From: Cinnamomum chago
Lineage: Eukaryota; Streptophyta; Magnoliopsida; Laurales; Lauraceae
Direction of reading: 5' to 3'
DNA: 64,000 nt
Assembly: GCA_038049695.1 (NCBI GenBank)
Contig: CP142456.1
Location: 19,558,501-19,622,500 of the forward strand
Position numbers and translations under genes: made by a program. Below, piece by piece: positions 46,201-56,800 of this stretch. Within the stretch, counting starts at the first letter, position 1; each line of letters opens with the position of its first letter. The notes beneath the pieces were generated by a model. The model ran no database searches, was not told the origin of the DNA, and saw nothing but the letters and a program-made list of their open reading frames with translations.

Positions 46201-49200
46201 AACACTGCAGCTGCTACTACTTCTAGCGATATCCCTTAAGCTTCGGTCATGTCTTCACCACCTCTTGCCTCCAACTCTGCCCCTCTAATCACCCCTGAAC
46301 TCGTTCAACAAATGATCATGAATGCCTTCTCTGTACTTGGCATTTCAGGTAACCACCAATCATCTTCATCATTATAGTTTCTTGATTTTGGAGCTCCAAA
46401 TCACATGCCCTCCTCCTCCACTCATCTCTCTAATCTGCAACCATACAATGGAAATTTGCAAGTTCATACTGTTGATGGTCAAAAGCTTCCCATTACAGCT
46501 CTTGGTGATGTTATTCATTCATTATTTCTAAAAAATGTTTTTCTATCTCCTCATCTAACTACAAATCTTTTGTCTGTCGGACAACTGATTGATGATAATT
46601 GTAATGTATCTTTTTTTCGGTCTGGTTGTGTTGTGTAGGATCAAGTGTCGGGGACGGTGATCGTGAAGGGGCTTAAGTGTGGACGCCTGTTTCCTCTTCT
46701 TATGCCTCTCCCTCTCTCTCTCAAAATAAGCAGCCCTCTGCGTTCTCTTGTTTTTCTTCTCAAGATATTTGGAGGCTCTGGCATAATAGATTAGGCCATC
46801 CTCATTCAAAATTGTTATCTTTGATGTTGAACAATGGTAGCATTAATGAAAATAAAACTTCTTTTAGTCACATTTCTAATGAGTGTTCTGTTTGCAAACT
46901 TGGAAAAAGCAAAGTTCTTCCTTTTACTTCTAAAACTATTATGGCTTCAAATTGCTTTGACATTATTCATAGTGACGTCTAGGGGATTACTCCTGTAATT
47001 TTTCATACAAATTTCAAATATTTTGTCACATTTATTGATGATCATAGTATTTTCACATGGGTATATTTCTTGCATTCTAAATCTGAAGTCTTTGATGCTT
47101 TCCAAAAATTTATGGTTTATGTTGAAAATCAGTTTTCCACTCTCACAAAAGTTTTCCGATATGATTTAGGGGGAAATATATGTCCCATCAGTTTCAAAGT
47201 TTTCTGCACACACTGGATTTTATCACAAAGATCATGCCCTTATACTCCTCAACAGAATGGAGTTGCTGAACGGAAAAACAAGCATATCCTAGATATTGTT
47301 CGCTCTCCTCTTGGAATCCTCAGTTCCTGCTAAATTTTGGCCCGAAGCTTAAGCCACTGCGGTTCACTTAATTAATCACTTACCATCCCCTCGTCTCACT
47401 AATCAAACACCATACTTTCGTCTCTTTCATACAGATCCTACTTATACCCACTTGCGTATTTTTGGATGTGTGTGTTTTGTTCATCTTCCTCCTTCCGAAC
47501 GTACAAAATTAACCGCTCAATCAGCTCAATGTGCGTTCCTTGGCTATGTTTCCCACCAAAAAAGGTATATTTGCTATGATCTTGTGCTCAACCGCATTCA
47601 CATCTCTCGAAATGTCATTTTTTTCGAAAAACACGTTTCTTTTCTCACAATCCTCAGCCTTTACCTTTTTTTTCTCATTTACTAGATTTTACTGACGTAA
47701 TTTCTTCCCCAGTCGATGTTTATGAACAACCCCGTCATAAGGATGTTCCACTACTGCCTCCCCCTCCAGATCCGTCGCCGGCACCTGATCTTGCCCCTAC
47801 TTCATCACATGATGCTCCTATTGCTTCATCTCCAATTCAGCTTCGACGTTCTGCTCGTCTCTCCAAGCCTCCAAAGAAATATGGTTTCACTCACACATAT
47901 TTGCTTGCAACTCTATCTTCCATTGCTATTCCTAACTCTTACTCACAGGTGGTGAAGCATGATTGTTGGCAAAAGGCTATGCAAGAAGAATTAGCTGCAC
48001 TGCAGGATAATCATACCTGGGATCTAGTTCCATGTTCATCTTCTGCAAAACCTATCGGCTGCAGATGGGTTTTTTCAGTCAAGCTTAAGGCAGATGGCTC
48101 GTCGGATCATTGTAAGGCACGGTTAGTCGCACTGGGCAACTGGCAGGAATATGGTATCGACTATGACAAAACGTTTGCCCCATTTGCAAAAATGATAACA
48201 GTCCGTATTGTTCTTTCCATTGTTGCCTCTTATTCCTGGCCTCTTTACCAATTTGATGTCAAGAATGTGTTTCTTCATGGTGATCTAAAAGAAGAAGTCT
48301 ATATGTGACTTCCTCAAGGAATTACTGGTGCCTCGGCAGGAGATATTGCTCGCTTATGACGAGCTCTATGTGGTCTTAAGCAAGCACCATGCGATTGGTT
48401 TGAAAAACTTCGAGATGCTCTCCTTCATCTTAAATTTTCTCGAAGTGCCTCTGATCCCTCTATGTTCCTGCATCGCTCCTCGAATGGAATTACTGTCCTC
48501 TTGGTTTACGTGGATGACATCATTATATCTGGGACATATTCAGATATGATCAAACATCTACAAGCATCCCTACATGAGTCCTTTCATATGAAAGATTTAG
48601 GGCCACTCACATATTTCTTAGGCCTTGAGGTTCATCAGTCAAAGAAAGGTCTCATCCTCGACAACACAAATATGCTATGGATCTTATTGAGATGGCCGGT
48701 CTTCAACACTCAACTCCTGTAGATACACCTGTTGAGGTTAATATCCAGCTCGCACACAATACTGGTGATCTTATTCCTGATGCCACATTATATTTATGTT
48801 TAGTCGGCAGCTTGATATACTTGACCATCACTTGGTCGGATATCTCATATGCGGTGAATCTGGTTAGTCAATTCATGACATAACCACGCCATCTCCACCT
48901 AGTTGTTGTTCGACGCATTCTTTGATATGTCCCTAGTACAACATCTCGTGGCCTTTTCTTTCCTGTAGGAAATTCGACCTCTCTCATCGCTTACTCAGAT
49001 TCTGACTGGGCTGGTTGTCCTGATAGTCAACGGTCTACCTCGGGTTGGTGCATGTTCTTAGGAAACTCATTGATTTCCTGGAAGTGTAAGAAACAAGATA
49101 AAGTTTCCAAATCATCCACTGAAGCAAAATATTGTGCTATGTCTGCCGCCACCTCTGAAATTGTTTGGCTTCGTGGTCTCCTTTCTAAGCTTGGATTTCC

Positions 49201-50811
49201 ACAATCTGGCTCTACCCCTCTATATGCCGATAATACTAATGCCATACGGATTACTGAAAATCTTGTCATCCATGAACGCACGAAGCTTATTGAGGTGGCT
49301 TGTCATTACATACGTGATGAATTTGTGCGTGAAGCCATTACTCATCCTCATGTTCCTACAGGACTTCAAATTGCAGATCTATTTACCAAGGGCCTTCCTC
49401 TACCACGGCATCAATTCTTATCTAGCAAATTGATGTTGGTTGATTCACCCGCATCAATTTGAGGGGGGTTGTTAAGTGGGTCAATGGGTCACAACCCATG
49501 TCAAATAAAGCCCAACTTCTGGGTCAAAACAACTCGCATGTGTCCAGCTATGTAAACAGATATGTAACTTTATTCTTTGCCTTTTTAGGAGATATGATTA
49601 GATTATGATTAGATTAGAATGGCTGTAATCAAGGTGATGGCCACAATCACTGTAACTTGTATAGCAACAATATATCTATATAAAGGAGGATCGAAACCCT
49701 CAAAGGAATCATCGAATTAGCAACACAATTCATCTTTCTTCTTGCTGTCTTTGACAAATGGATACCCATAGAGCAACTGAAAACTTAGTTCTCTCCACCA
49801 AATATCTATCGCTAGAAGCTTTCCCTTCAAAGCACCTTAAATTCCTTTCCTTCCATATCGTCCAGAGCATTGCCAGAAAAGTCAATCTCCGCAACTCCTT
49901 ACCTCTAGGTGCCCCAATTGGAGCCTTCCAAGCCTGGGAAGAGCTCTCGTCGGGACTTGGGGAAGACCCAACGACAGTCAAACTACCCCATCACCGACCT
50001 CTAGATTGAGTGAGTTGTTTTGCAATTCAGCATGAGGCATGGTTTAAAAATCCGGACTCGGGACCCGACTCCGCTAGGGCCAAGTCTGAGTTGTCTCGCC
50101 CGACTCGGGCGAGTCGCACAGGATTAGCCGAGTCGGGTTCAGTTCCAAAAAATGTTTAAAAACAGAGGAAAAAAAAAAAAACAAGGAGAACCCCATCGTT
50201 TTTGGAAGTCACTCCCAACTCACGGATTCTGGAAATAGAAAAGGGGGAAACCAGAAGGAAGAGGGGGAGGGGAGATGAAGATATGCCGGGAGAGAAGAAG
50301 AAGAACCCAGCTCAGCCCAGCATACAACATATAGCACACAGCAACAGCACAGCAGAGCAGAGCAGAGCAGCTAGACAACCACAGCAAGCAAGGTCTCCTC
50401 TTTTTTTTCTTACTTTCAAAAAGGTGACATGACTCACGAGATAAAGAAGAAAAAAGTGAGTTGGCAGCACTGCATCAAGAAGTGGGTTGGCAAGTCAACA
50501 ACTTTTGACAGCTGCATGCCTACAACTACAACACAGGAATAGGCAGTAACAGTAACTTTTGGCAGGCAGTAACTTTGGCAAGTGGACCTACAGCAGCAGT
50601 TTAGCACAGCTACAACATAGTTGCCACATAGCTACAGACAGCAACTTTTGGCAGGCAGACCACAGCAGCAGTGTAGCACAGCTACAACATAGCTGCACCA
50701 CTGCTACAGAACAGCCCTGCTTTTGGCAGGCAGCTACAACTACCAACAGGTATGCTTCTTTTTCTTTTTTCTTTTTTTTCCAGGGATGCCCTCTTTCTCC
50801 CCGCCCCCTTT

Positions 50812-50874
<63 letters not shown>

Positions 50875-53800
50875 AATGTTTAAAACTGAGTCACTGTGTA
50901 CTCAAGGGCCTCGCCTGAGTCCCACTTCCCTGATACCGAGTTGGTTCAACCTGACTTGATAGGTGCCAAGTTTGAGTCGACTTGGACTTGGCCGATTTTT
51001 AAACCATGGCATGAGATGATCCACTGATTCCTCATCATTCAAGCACATGGGGCAGCCATTAACAATATTTGTCCTCCTTCTCCTTAGGTTATCCATCGTG
51101 AGAATGCTTTTCTTAAGAGCCATCCACCCAAAAATAATCACCCTTAGGGTGCCTTTAACTTCCAAATGCTACTTACTGCACTCCTCTCCCTCGGGTTGTT
51201 GAGGATAGCCGAAAAGAAACAGGAGACTGAGAAGATCCCGTCTCTTGATGTAGTCCACACCCTAACGTCCTCATTGTTATCCGGGACGTACACTCCTTGC
51301 ACGAGATTGAGCAACGATATGAATTGAGATGCTTCATTGTCTCTCAGATTCCTTCTTAAGTTGGGGCTCCAAACCACCTGTCCACCGATTCTTGTCATAG
51401 ATGAATTAACCTTGGCTTCTTTATCCTTTGAAACTTTAGTAAATCTGGAAATTGAGCACCCAAGGACCTATCTCCAGCCCACCGATCTTTCCAAAAGAGA
51501 ATCCTCTCCCCTGATCCAATTTGGTACTATATATTCTCCATGAAAGGCCTTTTAACCGATAAGATTTCTTTCCAAATTGCTGATGCTTTTGTTGGAGCTT
51601 CCTAGACATCCCACCCACATCTTAGAAGGTTATATTTCCTATCTAGAATCTGTTTCCAGAGGCCTTCTATTCCATCTCCTATCCTCCATTGCCACTTGCC
51701 TGGGAGGGCTTGGTTCATTTGCCAGAGAGGCTTGATACCCAAACCTCCTTCTTCCTTAGGTTTGCATAACGAACCCCAATCCACCAAATGAAGTTTCTTT
51801 TGGGTATTATTACCATAACACTGGCAAATTTTAACAAACTGACTTGATCAAGGTGACCCTTCCTCCAATGAACAAGTATTGAGCTTTCCATAATGAGAAC
51901 TTTTTCTCTACCCTTTCCACTACCGAGTTCCACAGAGATTTATAACCCTCCCTGAGCTCAGAGGCAGCCCTAAATACAAACTGGCAGTTCTCACCTTGCA
52001 CCCCAAGATATTAGCATATTTTCGAAGCACCGACTTCTTATTTCTTAACCCAATCAGCTCACTCTTAAAGAAATTCACCTTAAGACCTGAAACCGCTTCA
52101 AAACAGAGGATAGTGGTTTTTACGTTTCTAATGTGATCTTCATTAGCTCCACAAAATATGAGGGTATCATCAGCAAACTGCAAGTGGTTAATAGCAGGGG
52201 TATTTCTAGCCACTTTGAAGCCTTCGAACAAGCCCGCATTCACTGACTCATCAATCATTCTACCCATCGCTTCAACCACTATTAGAAAGAGAAATGGGGA
52301 GATAGGATCCCCTTGTTTTAGCCTCCTTTTGGCTGGAAAGAAGCCCTTTCGAGACCCATTTATCAAAATGGAGAATCAAGCTGACGAGACACATTCCTGG
52401 ATCCACTTTCTCCAGTTTTCCCCCAACTCCATTCTTTTGAGCATGTATTGAAAGAACTTCCCATCTCCTGTCATAAGCCTTTTCCAAATCTAATTTGCAA
52501 ATGAGCCAGCCTCTATGTATATCTTGAGTGCACAAACTCATTGGCCACCAGATGACGTCCATGATCTGTTTCCCCTTCACAAAAGCTCCTTGCTCATTGG
52601 ATATTACTTTTGGCAAGACCTTCTGAATTCTCCTAAGTAATACCTTGGCTAGGATTTTGTAGATACTTCCAAGCAGACTAATAGGCCTGCAGTCCCTTAT
52701 GCCAATCTCTCTTGACTTCTTCGGGATAAGCGCAATAAAAGAAGCTCCCAATCCTTTGGAAAGCTTACTACCCCTTTGGTGAAATTCCTCCATGAATGCT
52801 AATATATCCTTCTTCAGCATCTCCCAAAAGTGTTGAAAGAAAGCCATTGGAAACCCATCTGGGCCTGGAGCTTTGTCACCCCCAAGGTCGATTACTGCCT
52901 GATGAACTTCCTCCTCTTCAAGCTTCCTTTCCAACCATTTAGCCTTTTGTTCTCCAAAAGTATCAAAGACTAAGTTATCTATAGATGGTCTCTCCCAGCC
53001 CTCCTCTGCATAAAGAGAGGAAAACCAGTCTTCTATGTGGGCTATTATCTCCTCTTTCTTCTCCAATCTTTTATGCCCATCCATTATGCAGTAGATCCGA
53101 TTTGCCCTTTTTCTCGAAGCAGCTATCTCATGGAAAAATTTTGTATTTTTGTCTCGTTCAGCCATTTGCATCTTGACCTTTGTCTCCACCTTATTACCTC
53201 CTCTCTTATCTTCCTTTGGAAATCTTCTTTTAGGTCTAATCTAGGAAGCATAGACACCTCTTTGGAGCTTGCGTGTCAGTGTCGGACATGGCACGCCCGG
53301 ATACGTGTTCGACAAGCCAAAAAATGGTGTCTTGCTTATTTTTTAATATTTTATTTCCCGGACACGCTGGGGACTTCTTTTTTGCTTTTTTTATTTTTTA
53401 AATGGAGGGGAAATTGATGATCCTCCCTTTTCTTTGTATGGATTTTATGGAACTATGGATATTTCATGTTTAATGATTATGAATTATGTTTCAGTTTTGT
53501 ATTGCTATTTGATAATTTGATATGTTTGTTAGTTGGTACAGTGGTACACTGATACTTGAATTTTTATTTATTTTATTGCTAAATTGATTATAAAGTTAAA
53601 ATGATATTATCTTTTAGTATATGATTAGATATATTATTATTATCAAATATTATCGTGTCCTCGACATGTCTGTGTCCTACTTTATTGAGAAATGCCATGT
53701 CGGCGTGTCCATGTCGTGTTGTGTCCGTCCTTCTTTGGGTCTAATCTTTTCTTTTCTTCTTTGAGGGTCAAGTGGTCACTCTTCTCCTTCCTGTCTAATG

Positions 53801-56800
53801 CTTGAATCTCTACCATTATGTCTACTTTTTGGATCCTCACCTCCCCAAAATTCTCCTTAGCCCACTCCTTTATTTTATTTTTGAGCAACTTCAATTTTTA
53901 GGGAACCGATTGCCCGCCCAGCACTCAACCTTACTCTCCTCCCACCACCCCTGAATCAGATTCGGAAATTGCTTTTCCTCTAACCACATTGGTTCGAAAC
54001 GAAAGGGAGATGATCCCCATCTGTCTCAGTCCGAGTCAATCAGGATAGGTCAATGATCAAACATAGGCTTTGGTAAAGCAAGCTGGATAACCTTCCGGCC
54101 AATCCGTGGAGACCAAAAATATGTCAAGTCTGTACATGGCAGGTTGACTCTAATTGTTGGACCAGGTAAAAGATGCACCACTAAGCTGTAGGTCCACCAA
54201 GGAATGGGAATTAATCCAGTCCGAGAAACGTCTCATATCAGATGTGATTTTACTTCCACTAAACTTCTCACTTAGGAACCTTATGATGTTCCAATCCCCA
54301 CCAATACACCAAGCTCCATCCCCCCAATCATGGCCAGTTTCTACTAGAATTCTTCTCTCCTCTTACTACTATTTGGAGCATAAACTGACATGAGGAGCCA
54401 TTTTTGTGCTGGTTGTCAAATCCTCTAGCAAGACTGAAACGGAGAAGACGTCCTTCCAACTTTTGACCATCGACACTGAACATGTGTCCCACAACAACAG
54501 TTGTCCACCAGCCGCTCCCACTACATCTACAGCCACCCAATTAACATATCTCCATCCCCAGAGCTCTTTCATGAGCCTATTAGACACTTATTTTAATTTA
54601 GATTCCTGCAACATGACTATCTGAACCTTTTGACTTGTCACCATCTCTTTCACCACTAGCCTTCGAGACGCTCCCCCCACCCAGCCCACAAACATTCCAT
54701 GAAAGAACCTTCATTTAGGACTAGAAGAGCCCCCCCGATCTTTCCTTCCATACTTGCTAAGACCCTTCCCCTCTCCTTCTTTTACCTTGGCTCTGTCATT
54801 AATTGAGCAACTTAGGCCGTTTAATTCTCTCACCCTCTCCTCTGACTTTCTGTTCCTTTTCTCATCCATATTTTGTTTGTCCCTTTTCTAGGCAAACTCC
54901 ACCAGTGGACTCCATCCTCCTCTTGACCCCTCCACTGTCATACCAATTGTCTTGGCTCAGTGGATTACCTTATGAGGCGTCCATTGCATCTCCCCATTCT
55001 TAGATCCCTCAGTGGAGCTGACGCTACCAGAGCAATCCCCCTTCCCCATAACCCTCACTAGAAGGTACATACCTGGGCTTGTTTCATCATCTGCCTCTCT
55101 TTCTGGAGTTGAAATAAGTACCCGTTCCTCTTCCTGGGCATTGTTGGCTGATGGCATCCTGGGATTCTTCCCTTGAGGCGGAGCAAAGTTGGTATGCCTA
55201 TTCGCATGATGTAGTAAACGGTCACTTCGGCACTTCTAGACGGAGATCCAGCTTTTTGAGACCATTAGATGGGGTTTGGCCATGCCTCCGATGTTGCTTC
55301 CTGTTGTTTTTGCTACAGGAGTTGATAGACGAGCATCCTCCTTCTCGTCACTTTCTTCCTCTTGGTTATTCTCTCGGCTCTGCCTCTGTTCCGTAGACAT
55401 TATTCGACTGCACAGTCCTCCCGCCTGAGCACCCCCCCTCCAAGGAACACCTGACGACCTTTGGCATGGCCAACGAACTCTCTCCCATTCTCTTTTTGTC
55501 ATCGCCAACGAGAGGTCAGCCTTTGCTGCTAGTTGACTTTGTTCCCAATGCCATATCCTTTCCCGATGCAAGGGTGTATGGCCTTCTAGGAGGATGGGGG
55601 ACGTCGCTCTCCTCTTCAGAGGTGCCATTTGACTCGTCTTTTGTTTCCCCTTCCTCCCTTCTCACTTCAGCAGCAAAAGGTCCCGATTTGTGCCTTAGCC
55701 CTATCTTATAACCATCGGTCATGTCGGATCTACCCAGCCCAATACAGCCAGATCCATTATTCTTAAGTAAAAGTCGACCCATTAGCCCAGACTAATCCAT
55801 GACACCCGTTAGCCCAAACTGACCCACATTGGTGATGCAGTCCGATCCCTATCCAAGATAGGGACCCGCAAGCATTGATGGAACCAATTGATGGGGTCCA
55901 CATGTGCCTCACGTTTCCTGATTTTCTAGATTAGTTATATTCCTTAGTTTGCTTGCTTTCTAATTCTAGATTAATAATTGTTAAATAAGGTTAGTAGCTT
56001 GTCTTTTTAGCAAACAGTGTGCTCTATATATACGGAAGAGCCCTATTGTTATTTTTCATGCTTTACAATTAGTAACAGATTTCCTTTGAGGTTGCTCACG
56101 TGAGTTTTGGTTGTTTATGGTTTCGTTTGTGCCCTAGTGGTTGGAATCCATCTTTGGATTCGGTAAATCCTTCGGGAGATTGATCTATTCCTCGATCGCT
56201 GCGTCAATTGGCCTGCAGCCCAATTATCTTCCCAGAGAAGGCGGCCGATTTGAATTTTGAATTTTGGGTATTGACATCATCATCTTCCTCCATTGTCATC
56301 CGGTGGTTTCTGCAATTGCGACCTTCACTTTCCTTCTTCTCCCTCATTCTCTTTCCATTCCCCTCCCCTTCCTCTGAGTGCCAAGCATCTTCCTCAGCAT
56401 TCTCCATTGTCACCATGAAGCTTAGATCCTCCACCCAGACAGGCAGTTACAAAAGCAGAGTAACAGAGCTGTTTAGCAGGACCTTTACTCTGCCTGCCTT
56501 GAGGTCCTTCTTCTTCTGGGTTCTTTCATCCACCTCTACTGTCCTGCCCAGACATTCCCCTATGAGCATGAAAATTTCTGCATGCCACGCCTGGAGAGGC
56601 AATCCTTAAACTTTAACTCATGTGGGATTTGGTGGGGAGCCCAGAACTTCCATCCATCTTTCCAGTAGAGAAAGAGGTGATGAACAGTCCCTATATGCTG
56701 CTTTACAGTGGACCTCTTCAACCTCCCTTGATGAGGAAAATTGCATCCAGACCATCTGATCGTCCAATATCTGCATTTTACAAGGCATCTGTCGCCAACA

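Larger units (their letters stand above)
44443..49756 (+). mobile_element. Ty1-copia LTR retrotransposon, structurally complete, coding-defective
   Basis: The element is 5314 bp with LTRs 44443-44710 and 49470-49756, both TGTTAA...TTTGACA. Primer site TGGTATCAGAGC is at 44711-44722 and purine tract GAGGGGGGT at 49461-49469. AATGG flanks both ends (44438-44442, 49757-49761), an exact 5-bp target duplication. The order protease-integrase-RT-RNase H defines Ty1-copia. By eye the two LTRs differ by about a dozen substitutions plus two small indels (8 and 11 bp). It lies in the zf-RVT/3' region of the LINE. Confidence 0.95.
50037..51008. mobile_element. hAT-like non-autonomous element inside LINE zf-RVT domain
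   Basis: The ends are inverted: CATGGTTTAAAAATC at 50038 and GATTTTTAAACCATG ending 51008. GCATGAG occurs immediately left (50030-50036) and right (51009-51015), a 7-bp match extending to 8 with one mismatch. The LINE zinc-binding domain reads across the gap (DEESVDHL on one side, HCEF on the other). The interior has no transposase. It holds repeated GACTCGGG phrases, 25-codon-period GGCAGGCAG repeats (50550-50740) and a long (CT)n. Confidence 0.75.
49740..54714 (-). pseudogene. LINE ORF2: endonuclease, reverse transcriptase, zinc-binding domain
   Basis: ATG at 54714 (minus) opens [14 protein letters not shown], the start of an APE-type endonuclease. It continues frameshifted as [30 protein letters not shown] and [10 protein letters not shown] to about 54000. 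RT follows from 53189: [89 protein letters not shown] and the active site [11 protein letters not shown]. The connecting region EEGGLG leads to a zf-RVT domain at 51165-49990 ([14 protein letters not shown] then HC after the hAT-like insertion), and [14 protein letters not shown] closes it. Several frameshifts make it non-functional. Confidence 0.85.

Noticed and set aside
50682-50918. Frames rich in Arg-Glu or Ser-Leu around the (CT)n tract
   Set aside because: Low-complexity translation of a microsatellite.
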